64,000 bases of DNA from Erysipelotrichaceae bacterium (GCA_030694975.1 JAUYTU010000013.1:59333-123332), one strand, 5' to 3'; positions 33,013-43,930 are shown, counted from the stretch's first letter. The notes: generated by a model not told the origin, from the sequence alone. Numbers and translations: made by a program.

Positions 33013-33691
33013 TTGATTTCGGTTCGATGCGTTTGGCCAGATAAAGAAATGGCGTGTCCATTGCTGCTATAATAAACTTTAAAATATATGTGGATAACAT
33101 GATTTGCATCAGGTCGTAGGACATTCCCCAAAAGGCAATTGAGACAAAGATGACTGTATCTACAGCTTGAGATAACATGGTCGAACCGTTATTACGCACC
33201 CACAACCAACGATCCGATGGCAACCATTGGCGGATCTTACTGTAAATTGAAACATCAAGCAATTGACTGATAACATAAGCTGTCAAACTGGCAAAGACAA
33301 TCCGACCGGAGAATCCGAAGATCAAAGCAAAGGCGTCTTGAACGGCTAAGGCAAAATCGTCTTGAAGCGGAACAAAAGCCAACGCCATTTGCATGGTGAC
33401 TAATAAAGTGATTGCACTGAAAAAACCAAGATAAACAGAACGGGTTGCATCCTTTTTCCCGTATTTCTCAGTTAAAATATCTGTCGCCAAGAAAATCGAT
33501 CCATACAATGTGTTTCCCAACGTTGCTTGAAGGCCGATGATCTCGATGCCCTTAAGAACCTGAATATTGGCAAGGATGGTGCTGATGGCAATCCAAACCA
33601 TCAGTCCGGTCTTACCAAACTGTCGATAGGCAAATAATACCAATCCAAAATGAACGATAATAAACAGTAAACCCAATAAGGTGTTATTCAT
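33008..33691 (-). CDS. yhhQ: Queuosine-precursor transporter (YhhQ/VUT family)
   Basis: 227 residues from ATG 33691 (AGGAGAAGTGATT upstream). About six membrane helices; family hallmarks are NTLYGSIFLATDILTEKYGKKDA and the late NNGSTMLSQAVDTVIFVSIAFWG. E. coli YhhQ imports preQ0 and preQ1. Here the gene is divergent from tgt-queA-queH and shares overlapping -35 boxes with it, and no de novo preQ0 genes (queC, D, E, F) are visible. Salvage of an external precursor is therefore the likely mode. Confidence 0.92.
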   Translation of the reverse strand: MNNTLLGLLFIIVHFGLVLFAYRQFGKTGLMVWIAISTILANIQVLKGIEIIGLQATLGNTLYGSIFLATDILTEKYGKKDATRSVYLGFFSAITLLVTMQMALAFVPLQDDFALAVQDAFALIFGFSGRIVFASLTAYVISQLLDVSIYSKIRQWLPSDRWLWVRNNGSTMLSQAVDTVIFVSIAFWGMSYDLMQIMLSTYILKFIIAAMDTPFLYLAKRIEPKSN

Positions 33692-33713
33692 AATCACTTC
33701 TCCTGACTTGTAC

Positions 33714-34917
<1,204 letters not shown>

Positions 34918-34918
<1 letters not shown>

Positions 34919-35949
34919 TGAAACTATCTGATTTTGATTTCCACTTACCTCAAGAACTCATCGCTCAGACACCGATTGAAAATCGCAGTGAGTCACGTCT
35001 GTTGGTTGTCAATACGACGACAAGCACTTTTGAGCATGAGCACTTTTCAGATATCATCAAATACCTGCGTCCGACGGACGTCTTGGTCAGAAACAACACG
35101 AAAGTCATACCGGCACGTTTGTTTGGGACGAAACCAGAAACTAACGCGCATGTCGAATTGCTTATCTTGGACATCAAGGAAGATATTTGTAAGTGCCTGG
35201 TCGGAAATGCTAAAGTTGTCAAATTAGGAAGCAAAGTCAGCTTTGGTGATGGAGAATTGATAGCGGAATGTATCGAAGTGCTTGATCAGGGATTACGCAA
35301 GTTTAAGATGCATTTTGACGGGGTTTTTCTTGAAGTTTTACAGAAATTAGGCGAAGTGCCATTACCGCCTTATATCAAAGCCAAACTCGAAGATCCAGAT
35401 CGATATCAGACAGTTTATGCCAAGATCGATGGCAGTGCGGCAGCTCCGACGGCCGGACTGCACTTTACACAATCACTTATAAAGCAAATTGAAGAAATGG
35501 GTGTACAAATCGTCGATGTAACTCTGCATGTCGGACTGGGAACATTTAAACCGGTTGACAAAGAGGATATACTTGAACATAAAATGCATGAAGAAGCCTA
35601 TTGGATGTCAAAAGATACAGCGGATGTTCTTAATAAGGCAAAGGAAAATCATCATCGCATCATTTGTGTCGGAACGACCTCGGCCCGAACCATAGAAACG
35701 ATCATGACTCAATTCGGATGTTTCAAAGAATGCGAAGGTACAACGGAGATTTTCATTTATCCAGGGTATACTTTCAAGGCTGTGGATGCCCTAATTACTA
35801 ATTTTCACTTACCTAAATCAACCTTACTGATGATGATCAGTGCTTTTTGCAATCGCCAACTTATTCTCGATGCTTATCAAGAAGCCATCAATCACCGCTA
35901 TCGTTTTTTCTCGTTTGGTGATAGTATGTTCTTGACGAAAGGAGACTGA
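34918..35949 (+). CDS. queA: S-adenosylmethionine:tRNA ribosyltransferase-isomerase
   Basis: 343 residues. It opens KLSDFDFHLPQELIAQTPIENR and contains NNTKVIPARLFG, GEVPLPPYIK, APTAGLHFT, HVGLGTFKPV, GTTSARTIE and the C-terminal FHLPKSTLLMMISAF, all diagnostic for QueA. It converts preQ1-modified tRNA to epoxyqueuosine. Its start overlaps the tgt stop (TAATG), and queH begins two bases after its own stop, so the three form one tight operon. Confidence 0.97.
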
Positions 35950-35950
35950 A

Positions 35951-36601
35951 ATGGACGCAAAGGGATATTATCTGATGGGTGAAGCTGAACTTGAGAAAGT
36001 CAAAGGGCTACCTTCGAAACCACGATTACTCATGCATTCGTGTTGCGGACCGTGCAACAGTTTTCCGATAGAGTATTTGTCCCCATATTTTCAATTGACG
36101 TTGTATTTTAATAATCACAATATTTATCCGTATGAGGAATTTGTTCGTCGCTTTGAAGAACTGAAACGTTATGTCGAGTATTTTGAGAAGGAAAACGATG
36201 TGAAAATCGAGCTGATTTTGCCAACCTACGAAGATGAAACCTTTACAAAGGTGTTAGCATCAAGAAGTGAAGACAGAGAAGGCGGTCAGCGTTGTAAGAT
36301 GTGCTATTCGATGCGGATGCAAGAAGCGTTCAAATTTGCGGCAAAGCATGACTTTGATTATATGACTACCGTCATGACGATTAGCCGTCAAAAGGACTCG
36401 GTTGCTATTAATAAAATTGCCCAGGGACTACAGCCGCAGTTTCCTTACGTAAAATATCTTTACAGTAATTTTAAAAAGAATAAGGGGATGGACCGGTCGG
36501 TTCAGCTCTCCAAAATCCATAACATGTACCGTCAGACGTATTGCGGATGCATTTATTCATTTGAAGATATGAAAAATCGAAAAGGAGTCAAAGAAGAATA
36601 G
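35951..36601 (+). CDS. queH: Epoxyqueuosine reductase QueH
   Basis: 216 residues of the former DUF208 family. The metal-binding cysteines are Cys31-Cys32-x-x-Cys35 (HSCCGPC), then RCKMCYSMRM and the late YCGCIYS, all conserved in QueH. It replaces the cobalamin-dependent QueG and makes the last step to queuosine without B12. GAAAGGAGAC precedes the start. The end of the gene lies inside the operon terminator. Confidence 0.95.
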   Translation: MDAKGYYLMGEAELEKVKGLPSKPRLLMHSCCGPCNSFPIEYLSPYFQLTLYFNNHNIYPYEEFVRRFEELKRYVEYFEKENDVKIELILPTYEDETFTKVLASRSEDREGGQRCKMCYSMRMQEAFKFAAKHDFDYMTTVMTISRQKDSVAINKIAQGLQPQFPYVKYLYSNFKKNKGMDRSVQLSKIHNMYRQTYCGCIYSFEDMKNRKGVKEE

Positions 36602-36618
36602 TCTTGATTCCTTTTTTA
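36581..36618 (+). terminator. Terminator of the tgt-queA-queH operon
   Basis: AAAGGAGTCAA (from 36581) pairs with TTGATTCCTTT (to 36614), then T-run. The stop codon is in the loop. Confidence 0.75.
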
Positions 36619-36655
36619 GTTTATAATAAACAGTAAATATCAAGGGGGTTTACTT

Positions 36656-37819
36656 ATGAAACATGTTCTCAATGAAATACTGCTAAACATGGACTTGAGT
36701 GGTATCCGACGTTTCAGTGAAGAGGCGAATCAAGTCGAAGGTGTCGTCCGTTTGACGATTGGCGAACCGATGTTTGATACGCCACAGAACATCAAGCAGG
36801 CAGCGATTGATGCATTGATTGCCAATGACACCCATTATCCCTTTGCTCAAGGGCTTTTGTCCTTACGTAAAGCTTGTTGCGAGTTTGAGAAAAAAACGCA
36901 AGACTTGGATTATGTTCCAAGTGAAGTCATTATCACCCAAGGGGCGACCGGCGGTCTTTTTACAGCAATCAACACGATATGCCAACCCATGGATGAAGTC
37001 ATCATTCTCTTACCGTCGTTCACCATCTATAAACCAATCGTAGAGTTTGCGGACGCGATCCCCGTCTTGATTGATATCAGTGAGGATGATTTTCAAATTA
37101 ATGAGCAAAAACTGAGAAATGTCATAACTTCGAAGACTAAGGCAATCATAGTCAACTCACCCAATAATCCCAGTGGGATCAGTTTAAGCCGTCAATCCAA
37201 TGATATTCTAGAGAAAATCGTTGTTGAACATGATTTATATGTTCTTTGTGATGATGTTTATAATCAACTGATATTTGAAGATACAGATTTTTTGGTACGT
37301 CGAAAGTCGATACGCGAGAATATTATCTATATTCAAAGTTTTTCTAAGCCTTATGCGATGACGGGCTGGCGGATCGGATATGTCATGGCTGATCAGCCGG
37401 TAGCTACACAGATTGCTAAGGTTCAGTCCTATGGTACTTCGGGAGTACCGCCATTTGTTCAACAGGCGGCGATTGCGGCCTTGTCGACCGATGTAACGGA
37501 GATGTTGGATCAATATAAGAGCAATATGGTCCAAGTGAGTGAGCTTCTTACGAGTAGAGGCATCCCGTTTGTTAAACCCCAAGGAGCATTTTATCTGCTT
37601 GTGGATATCTCACAATGTAATATGGATTCATGGACTTTTGCCAGAAAACTTCTGCATACCGAGAAAGTCGCAGTAATACCTGGGGAAGTATTTGGTGCTC
37701 AGATGGATCGTTACGTTCGCACGTCTTTGGCGACGGACATAAAGATTTCACTTCCGGCATTTGACAGAATTGCTGACTTTATACGAAATAACCGGCAAAC
37801 GGTTGAGGAAACGGCTTAA
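36656..37819 (+). CDS. Class I/II PLP aminotransferase
   Basis: 387 residues of fold type I: LTIGEPMFDTP at the substrate end, GATGGLFTAI, SPNNPSG, DDVYNQL, and the PLP lysine in SFSKPYAMTGWRIGY. The pattern is close to the aspartate/aromatic and N-acetyl-LL-diaminopimelate aminotransferase group (PatA-like), but the amino acid used cannot be decided from motifs. It follows the queuosine operon terminator with its own AT-rich promoter region and AAGGGGG ribosome site. Probably cotranscribed with the two small membrane genes that follow. Confidence 0.88.
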   Translation: MKHVLNEILLNMDLSGIRRFSEEANQVEGVVRLTIGEPMFDTPQNIKQAAIDALIANDTHYPFAQGLLSLRKACCEFEKKTQDLDYVPSEVIITQGATGGLFTAINTICQPMDEVIILLPSFTIYKPIVEFADAIPVLIDISEDDFQINEQKLRNVITSKTKAIIVNSPNNPSGISLSRQSNDILEKIVVEHDLYVLCDDVYNQLIFEDTDFLVRRKSIRENIIYIQSFSKPYAMTGWRIGYVMADQPVATQIAKVQSYGTSGVPPFVQQAAIAALSTDVTEMLDQYKSNMVQVSELLTSRGIPFVKPQGAFYLLVDISQCNMDSWTFARKLLHTEKVAVIPGEVFGAQMDRYVRTSLATDIKISLPAFDRIADFIRNNRQTVEETA

Positions 37820-37854
37820 AACAAGTATCATAATAGGCAAAGGGGTGAAGCAGG

Positions 37855-38355
37855 ATGAAAAAACAGTTGGTGAATAGTTATTTTGCGTTGGCCGCAATCC
37901 ATGTGATCATTACGATTGGATTTGCGCTTGTTTTTGGTATTAATCACCCATTTTTCTCACACTATGAAATCAACAGGGTAATCGGTGTGATCATTGCCAG
38001 TGTTGCTACAGCAATTCCTTTGTATGCTATTGCCGGTTTTCTGTTTGTGATTGGCAAAGAAAATAAGAAACATCTCTTAAGAGCTGCAATCTATGCGGCC
38101 GTAATCTTCACAGTGACACTTTCCGTGTTATGGGCAATCTCTTATCTTCTTAGCACCAATGGCTTTTCTCAATCGACGTGGTTGATTTACATATTGTCGA
38201 ATTATCCCAGTGCCGTCATTATGAATCGTATTATCAACTTACCGGACTTGCGATCACCACTGATGCTTTTGACCGCAACCTCTCCGGGCATCGGATTTGT
38301 GTTTGGGGTATTTATTCGCACGATCAATGAGAATTCAAGTAAGGCAGGAAAATAG
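37855..38355 (+). CDS. Four-helix membrane protein, unknown
   Basis: 166 residues with four hydrophobic segments (FALAAIHVIITIGFALVFG, VIGVIIASVATAIPLYAIAGF, AIYAAVIFTVTLSVLWAISYL, and a late SPGIGFVFGVFI) and a short basic tail. No motif assigns it to a family. AAAGGGG precedes ATG 37855. It ends one base before the next small membrane gene, so the two are probably coexpressed. Confidence 0.65.
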   Translation: MKKQLVNSYFALAAIHVIITIGFALVFGINHPFFSHYEINRVIGVIIASVATAIPLYAIAGFLFVIGKENKKHLLRAAIYAAVIFTVTLSVLWAISYLLSTNGFSQSTWLIYILSNYPSAVIMNRIINLPDLRSPLMLLTATSPGIGFVFGVFIRTINENSSKAGK

Positions 38356-38356
38356 T

Positions 38357-38707
38357 ATGGATAAGAAATATACACGTTGGCTGTTGCCGTTATTGATTTT
38401 ACTGGCGTTAGGGCTTGCTCTGCGTATTAATGCAGGAATTATGCCTGAAGAATTTCAATCAGTCATTGCGATTATTGTGACAGCATCACTCTTATTTATT
38501 TTCGGTATGTTTTTATCACAACATAAAAAGCGCTCCTCAGGTTGGTTCAAGAAGCTGCTGGTATCGTTTGTTCTGTTAATTATTGTCGGCAAGCGATTGG
38601 GTTGGATTGAATTTGATGCCCTCTGGTTGGTTGTTAATGACTTAGGTATCCATGAAACCATACAAAACGCGATCATTGTGTACTGTGGATGGATATTCTT
38701 CGATTAA
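38357..38707 (+). CDS. Small membrane protein, unknown
   Basis: 116 residues from ATG 38357, with GGCAGGAAA upstream inside the previous gene. Three hydrophobic helices (LLPLLILLALGLALRI, VIAIIVTASLLFIFGMFL, LLVSFVLLIIVG) and a basic linker (SQHKKRSSGWFKK). No family is recognised. The 3' end overlaps the convergent yggS gene by four bases. Confidence 0.6.
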   Translation: MDKKYTRWLLPLLILLALGLALRINAGIMPEEFQSVIAIIVTASLLFIFGMFLSQHKKRSSGWFKKLLVSFVLLIIVGKRLGWIEFDALWLVVNDLGIHETIQNAIIVYCGWIFFD

Positions 38708-39336
38708 TCCCATTCAAAGAGCATTGTACCGATTCGTACCATCGTCGAACCATTTTCAATAGCTGATTTGTAATCACCGCTCATCCCCATTGAACATACA
38801 TCAATGTCAGGATGGGCGTTTTTTATTTTATTGAACCACAAAAGGGCCTCTTGAAAAACTTTCTCAGTTGCTACTTTATCTTCACTTAACGGACCCATCA
38901 CCATCATACCGCGCAGGCGAACATTGGTACAATGGTTGGCAATGTTGATAAGAATATCAACTTCTTCTCTTGCGCATCCGTATTTCGACTCCTCATCAGA
39001 CAGATTGATTTGAATGAGGATATCCATGACTTTTGCGATTTTTTTTGCTTGCTTATCTATTTCGTTGAGTAAACGGACGGAATCTACTGAGTGGATCAGT
39101 GTGCAACGGGCAACGACGTCTTTTACTTTGTTGGTTTGTAAATGACCGATGAAATGCCATTGCCATGGATCATCCGGTTGAGCTTTCGAAAGTAACTGTT
39201 GAACTTTGTTCTCGCCAAAGACCGTAATGCCTTCATGATATAACTGCTCGATCTGTTCTCTTGAGCGGTTTTTACTGACAGCGATCACGGTGACTTTCTC
39301 TTGAAGGTGCTGAATAAATGCTTTACGATTTTTCAT
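38704..39336 (-). CDS. yggS: YggS/PLPBP pyridoxal-phosphate homeostasis protein
   Basis: 210 residues: alanine-racemase-like N-terminal barrel only. The PLP lysine is in VIAVSKNRSREQI, followed by FGENKVQQLLSK, WHFIGHLQTNK, IQINLSDEESKYG and MGMSGDYKSAIENGSTMVRIGT. It binds PLP and buffers vitamin B6 and amino-keto acid balance rather than catalysing a defined reaction. It is transcribed alone from an extended -10 promoter (TGATATAAT on the minus strand). Confidence 0.93.
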   Translation of the reverse strand: MKNRKAFIQHLQEKVTVIAVSKNRSREQIEQLYHEGITVFGENKVQQLLSKAQPDDPWQWHFIGHLQTNKVKDVVARCTLIHSVDSVRLLNEIDKQAKKIAKVMDILIQINLSDEESKYGCAREEVDILINIANHCTNVRLRGMMVMGPLSEDKVATEKVFQEALLWFNKIKNAHPDIDVCSMGMSGDYKSAIENGSTMVRIGTMLFEWD

Positions 39337-39381
39337 AGGTACATTATATCAAAAAACCAGGAACTTGAGGACCGATTCCAA

Positions 39382-39410
39382 TTGAATAGTTAAATGAGAA
39401 ACATTATAAT
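39382..39410 (+). promoter_or_regulatory. Promoter of the YwaF-like gene
   Basis: TTGAAT (39382-39387), 17 bp, TATAAT (39405-39410). Confidence 0.8.
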
Positions 39411-39436
39411 TAAGTTACATTGCCGGGGGGTAAATT

Positions 39437-40222
39437 ATGTTAACCAAATTCTTTGGGCATTATACCAAATTTAGCTATCAAGACGTGCTGACGCCTTTTT
39501 CATCGGATTATAATTGGATGTTACTGATCAGCTTTTTACTGGCGGTCTTTGTTTTTGTTTTGGGTTCAATAAACAATCCAAAGCAAAATGAAAAACTAAT
39601 GAAAATCATCGTATTTACAATCGTAGCTTTGGAGATTTCACGTCAGCTATGGGCAGTTTCAATGGGTAATTACTTATGGTCTGAAATGTTACCCCTTCAC
39701 TTGTGTGGGATTCAGATTTTCCTGATGCCATTGATGTTAAAAACGAAGCTTCCATTACTGAAAAACTTTGTGTATCTGACCGCGTTTCCCGGTGCGCTGG
39801 CGGCTTTATTGTTTAATGAGACCGTATTTTATAAATACCCGGTTTTCCATTTTCAATCCATACAAACTTTTGTTATACACACCTTAATTATGATCGTCCC
39901 GATTTTTCTGATGGTTTTTGACGGTTTTCGTCCTCAACTGAAATATATCTTGCCTTCGACCGGATTAATTGTCTTAATAGCGCTATTTGATGGTTTTGTA
40001 AATGTCATCACCGATGGGAATTACTTGTTTATTGCCTCGGCACCAACAGATACACCGATTGCCTGGGTAGCCGATGTAACCGGTTGGCCAGGATATATTC
40101 CGGTGATGATTATTATTGTAGTTATAATTTGGTTGATACTGGTGCTTCCTTTTACTATCGCAGAAAAATTCAATAAACCGCTGACTTCGGCAGATTATAA
40201 ATTCAGAAAACAAAGAAGGTAA
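39437..40222 (+). CDS. YwaF/TIGR02206-family membrane protein
   Basis: 261 residues with about seven membrane helices. The motif LWSEMLPLHLCGIQIFLMPLML, the following AFPGALAALLF and the helix around FQSIQTFVIHTLIMIVPIF match a family of Bacillota membrane proteins typified by B. subtilis YwaF. Function is unknown. A CCGGGGGG ribosome site precedes the ATG. It is three bases from the alpha-glucosidase gene and likely in the same operon. Confidence 0.78.
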   Translation: MLTKFFGHYTKFSYQDVLTPFSSDYNWMLLISFLLAVFVFVLGSINNPKQNEKLMKIIVFTIVALEISRQLWAVSMGNYLWSEMLPLHLCGIQIFLMPLMLKTKLPLLKNFVYLTAFPGALAALLFNETVFYKYPVFHFQSIQTFVIHTLIMIVPIFLMVFDGFRPQLKYILPSTGLIVLIALFDGFVNVITDGNYLFIASAPTDTPIAWVADVTGWPGYIPVMIIIVVIIWLILVLPFTIAEKFNKPLTSADYKFRKQRR

Positions 40223-40225
40223 CCT

Positions 40226-41896
40226 ATGAAAAAAGAACTGGCTTCAATTGTTTATCAAATTTGGCCAAGATCCTTTAAGGATTCCAATGGAGATGGTATC
40301 GGCGATTTGGGCGGTATCATTGAAAAACTAGATTATCTGCAAACGTTGAATGTTGACTATATTTGGCTGTCACCCGTTTATGTATCTGGTAATGTTGATT
40401 ATGGTTATGATATCGATGATTACTATAATATTCAACCTGAATATGGTACGTTAGAGCAATTCGACAATCTATTATCGGAAGCGAAGAAACGTGGGATTGG
40501 AATTATTATGGATATGGTGGCCAACCATACATCCAGCTCACATGAGTGGTTTAAACAGGCTTTAGAAAGCCCCGATTCTCCGTATCGGGATTATTACTTT
40601 TTCAGAAAAGGTAAAAACGGCAAGGAACCCAATAACTGGATCAGCTTATTTGGGGGAAGCGGGTGGACGAAAGTTTCTGAGAATGAGTATGTACTGACGA
40701 TGTTTGCTCCTCAGCAAGTCGATTTAAACTGGGAAAATCCCAACGTCCGAGATGGAATCGCTGATATCATGAAGTTCTGGTTGAGACGTGGAGTCGCCGG
40801 GTTCAGATACGATGTTATCAATATTATCAGTAAAAAAGCAGGATTACCGGACAAAAATCCACATAAAAAGGGATATCAATTCGCGGATGATTATATAAAC
40901 AGTTTACCGAGAGCTTTTGATTTCATGGAAGAAGTCATGGGAAAAGTAAGAGAAGAATTTGAACTCTTCACGGTGGGTGAGGGGATGCTTTTAACCCAAG
41001 AGGCTGCCATGCGCTACAGTCGCTGCGACGATCCGTTGTTTGATATGATGTTTCAATTTGATTTGGCGCTGATCGATTGTGGTCCGTTGGGCAAATATGA
41101 CTTCCGTAAATTTTATCATTGGACCATCAAAGAGTTTAAGACGATTGTTCGGAAATGGCAAATGGATATGCAAAACCGTAACTACTGGATGGCCAATTAT
41201 CTGTCCAATCATGACCAACCCCGACATATATCTCATTATGGCAATGATAAAAAGTATCGGGTTGAAAGTGCGAAAGCATGGGCTATGTTCAACTTTACCT
41301 TAAGAGGGACACCTTTTCTGTATCAAGGTGAGGAAATCGGTATGACCGATTGTAAACTTGAGATGGATGAGTGGAAGGATATCGAGGCAATCACGGACTA
41401 TAAAGTATTGCAGACGATGATGAAACTGCCGGCATTTATTGCTAGGAAGGTAATTCAGAAGAAAACACGGGATAATGCCCGTACTCCGGTACAATGGTCG
41501 GATGCTGCTTTTGCTGGATTTTCAACGGTCAAGCCATGGATCAAACTAAATCCAAACTACCTTGATATCAATGTCGAAAATCAGGAAAATGATTCACAAT
41601 CCGTATTGAATTTCTATCGCAACCTTACCGGATTTTATAAGGCACATCCCGTGCTGACCTTTGGCCGTTGGACTGAAATTCTTAGTGATCATCCCCAAAT
41701 CATTGCGTATGTCCGTGAAGATGACAGTGAAAAACTACAAATCATTATCAACCTGTCGTCGAAACCGGTAACATTTTCACTCGATGAAATTGAAGGCAAA
41801 GATGTTCTGACGACGCACACCGACGGAGCACCTTGGAATCATAAAATGGTATTCGCTCCTTATGAAGGTCGCATCCGTGAGTTAAGTAAACATTAG
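40226..41896 (+). CDS. GH13 alpha-glucosidase (oligo-1,6-glucosidase-like)
   Basis: 556 residues of the GH13 barrel: VYQIWPRSFKDSNGDGIGDLGGI, DMVANHTSS, the nucleophile Asp in GFRYDVINII, the acid Glu in TVGEGM and the NHDQPR transition-state Asp. The beta/alpha-domain layout and VDLNWENPNVR block match oligo-1,6-glucosidase, trehalose-6-phosphate hydrolase and sucrose isomerase relatives. No signal peptide, so it acts inside the cell on short alpha-glucosides. Exact specificity is not decided. The C-terminal domain appears complete. Confidence 0.9.
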   Translation: MKKELASIVYQIWPRSFKDSNGDGIGDLGGIIEKLDYLQTLNVDYIWLSPVYVSGNVDYGYDIDDYYNIQPEYGTLEQFDNLLSEAKKRGIGIIMDMVANHTSSSHEWFKQALESPDSPYRDYYFFRKGKNGKEPNNWISLFGGSGWTKVSENEYVLTMFAPQQVDLNWENPNVRDGIADIMKFWLRRGVAGFRYDVINIISKKAGLPDKNPHKKGYQFADDYINSLPRAFDFMEEVMGKVREEFELFTVGEGMLLTQEAAMRYSRCDDPLFDMMFQFDLALIDCGPLGKYDFRKFYHWTIKEFKTIVRKWQMDMQNRNYWMANYLSNHDQPRHISHYGNDKKYRVESAKAWAMFNFTLRGTPFLYQGEEIGMTDCKLEMDEWKDIEAITDYKVLQTMMKLPAFIARKVIQKKTRDNARTPVQWSDAAFAGFSTVKPWIKLNPNYLDINVENQENDSQSVLNFYRNLTGFYKAHPVLTFGRWTEILSDHPQIIAYVREDDSEKLQIIINLSSKPVTFSLDEIEGKDVLTTHTDGAPWNHKMVFAPYEGRIRELSKH

Positions 41897-41974
41897 AACG
41901 GATGGCTATTGGATGCATAGAATTATACGATGTAGACGTTATCTGCTATGATTAACTTGAAAGGAAGTGGTATT

Positions 41975-42436
41975 GTGTTAGAAGCAGGACAAAAAGCACC
42001 AGACTTTAACCTTTTAAATGAAAAAGGTGAAAATGTAACATTGTCGGATTTTAAGAATCATCGGGTTGTTCTATATTTTTACCCAAAAGATGATACACCG
42101 GGATGTACGACACAAGCATGTTCATACAGAGATCATTTCGAAGAATTTGTAAAACGCGGTTATCAAATCGTTGGTATCAGTAAAGACGATTTAAAAAGTC
42201 ATCAAAAGTTCTTGGAGAAATATTCATTGAATTTTACTTTATTGAGTGATCCGGATACGACGGTCATCCAGGAATATGGCTGTTGGAAAGAAAAATCGTT
42301 GTACGGTAAAAAATATATGGGTACCGCCCGAACAACCTTTATTCTAGATGTTAATAATATCATTTTGAAAATATTTGAAAATGTCGATCCGAAAGAGGAT
42401 GTTCAACAAGTATTGACCTTTATCGACGCGTTGTAA
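41975..42436 (+). CDS. bcp: Thiol peroxidase of the Bcp (PrxQ) type
   Basis: 153 residues starting at GTG 41975 (AAAGGAAGTGG upstream); an ATG 27 bases earlier would add a non-homologous tail. The family signatures are KAPDFNLLNEKGENVTL, the peroxidatic Cys in DDTPGCTTQACSYRD, and the CSYRD cysteine five residues on, which can act as the resolving partner. It reduces hydroperoxides with thioredoxin. It overlaps the downstream DUF454 gene by one base. Confidence 0.92.
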   Translation: MLEAGQKAPDFNLLNEKGENVTLSDFKNHRVVLYFYPKDDTPGCTTQACSYRDHFEEFVKRGYQIVGISKDDLKSHQKFLEKYSLNFTLLSDPDTTVIQEYGCWKEKSLYGKKYMGTARTTFILDVNNIILKIFENVDPKEDVQQVLTFIDAL

Positions 42437-42801
42437 TGAAGATTGTTTTCATATCGCTGGGGTGGATATTTGTGGCTGTCGGTCTTATCGGAGCATTTGT
42501 ACCGATATTACCAACGACCCCTTTTTTACTGCTTGCCGCCTTTTTCTTTGCTCGCGGTTCACAGAAATTCCATGAACGTCTGACTCAGTCCGCTTTCTAT
42601 AAAAAACATGTGGAAAGTACAATCAAGGATGGTCAGATGCCCATAAGGACGAAAGTCAGAATCGTAGCCACGGCATATACGATGTTATTGATTCCGCTTA
42701 TTTTGACGGATCAACCAATCGTCAGAATAGTGATTGGATGTAGTATGATTGTCATTATGATCACCTTCACGATCTTTATTAAAAACAAACCCATCCGCTA
42801 A
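42436..42801 (+). CDS. DUF454 (YbaN-like) membrane protein
   Basis: 121 residues with an early helix pair around GWIFVAVGLIGAFVPILPTTPFLLLAAFFFARGS, the hallmark of the YbaN/DUF454 family, then two helices near the C-terminus. Family function is unknown. It is translationally coupled to bcp (TAATG), and its end overlaps the convergent threonine aldolase gene by four bases at a shared terminator. Confidence 0.87.
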   Translation: MKIVFISLGWIFVAVGLIGAFVPILPTTPFLLLAAFFFARGSQKFHERLTQSAFYKKHVESTIKDGQMPIRTKVRIVATAYTMLLIPLILTDQPIVRIVIGCSMIVIMITFTIFIKNKPIR

Positions 42802-42823
42802 GTAATGGCTGATGGGTTTTCTT
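42787..42823. terminator. Terminator shared by converging genes
   Basis: AAACCCATC (42787-42795) pairs with GATGGGTTT (42811-42819), T/C-run after; it lies inside both gene ends. Confidence 0.75.
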
Positions 42824-43838
42824 TCATAAACAATTTGACGATTTGCACAAAAGCTTCAATATCGTTTAATGAAATGTCGTTATGCGTTACAACTCGAAAC
42901 ACACCATGTCCTGGTGGATTTATCTTACAACCTTGTGTCATCGCAAAATCAACGAGTTTTTCTGGATGTTCAACGTTCAACTTGAAATACACCATATTGA
43001 TGTCCCGTAATTGCTCAAACACATCAGCTTCCTTCACATCTGACAACATTGAAGCTAACTTTTTAGCATTCTCATGATCATCCACCAGACGTTTGGTCAT
43101 TTCATGAATGGATATCAAACCGGCAGCCGCCAGAATACCTGCTTGACGCATACCCCCACCCAACAATTTACGATTTTTACGGGCTCTTTCAATAAATTCA
43201 GTGCTTCCTACCAGCATTGAACCGATCGGCGAGCACAAACCTTTCGATAAACAGAACATGACGGAATCAAACGGTGCCGTAAGTTCTTTGACATCACAGT
43301 CTAACGCTACTGCCGCATTAAACACTCTTGCACCATCCAGGTGGACTTTTAAACCGAGTGAATGAGCTGTGTCGATGTTTTCAAGCATCAGATCCTTTGG
43401 CATCACCGTACCGTTTGATAGAGCATTTTCAAGTGAGAGTAGGGATGTTGTGGGATTATGTATGTCCGTACTGCGAACGGCAGCTTTAATATCTTGGGGA
43501 TAAATCAGATCGTTGTCATGTTGAATCATGCGGATACTGACATTGGATAATACCGCAGCCGCCCCGACTTCATGAGCGACGATATGGTAATTTGAACCTG
43601 TGATGATTTCGTCTCCGCGTCGGGTGTGGGTCATAATGGCCAACTGATTTCCCATGGTGCCTGAAGCAACAAACAAGCCGGCTTGATGACCGGTAACACG
43701 TGCTGCTAACACTTCCAGTTCTTTTACTGTGGGGTCATCTCGATACACATCATCGCCGACTTCAGCCTGTGCCATCGCCTGACGCATCTTCGGTGTGGGC
43801 ATCGTCACGGTGTCCGAACGTAAATCAATATATTTCAC
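42798..43838 (-). CDS. ltaE: Low-specificity threonine aldolase
   Basis: 346 residues of PLP fold type I: IDLRSDTVTMPTPKMRQAM at the N-terminus, GDDVYRDDPTV, GTMGNQLAI, HEVGAAAVLS, HLDGARVFNAAVAL and the PLP lysine in CLSKGLCSPIGSML. It cleaves threonine or allo-threonine to glycine and acetaldehyde. It is divergent from an MFS gene across a 14-bp palindrome that could regulate either. Confidence 0.93.
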   Translation of the reverse strand: MKYIDLRSDTVTMPTPKMRQAMAQAEVGDDVYRDDPTVKELEVLAARVTGHQAGLFVASGTMGNQLAIMTHTRRGDEIITGSNYHIVAHEVGAAAVLSNVSIRMIQHDNDLIYPQDIKAAVRSTDIHNPTTSLLSLENALSNGTVMPKDLMLENIDTAHSLGLKVHLDGARVFNAAVALDCDVKELTAPFDSVMFCLSKGLCSPIGSMLVGSTEFIERARKNRKLLGGGMRQAGILAAAGLISIHEMTKRLVDDHENAKKLASMLSDVKEADVFEQLRDINMVYFKLNVEHPEKLVDFAMTQGCKINPPGHGVFRVVTHNDISLNDIEAFVQIVKLFMKENPSAIT

Positions 43839-43896
43839 AAGTATCGCCTCATTTCTATGTCAGTATTATAACATTCATCTTTATTTTTCAACGTAT

Positions 43897-43910
43897 TTAG
43901 TTTAAACTAA
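43897..43910. promoter_or_regulatory. 14-bp palindrome between ltaE and the MFS gene
   Basis: TTAGTTTAAACTAA, perfect, upstream of both divergent genes. A candidate operator; no regulator gene is adjacent. Confidence 0.5.
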
Positions 43911-43930
43911 TGTAGAAATGAGGGATATTT

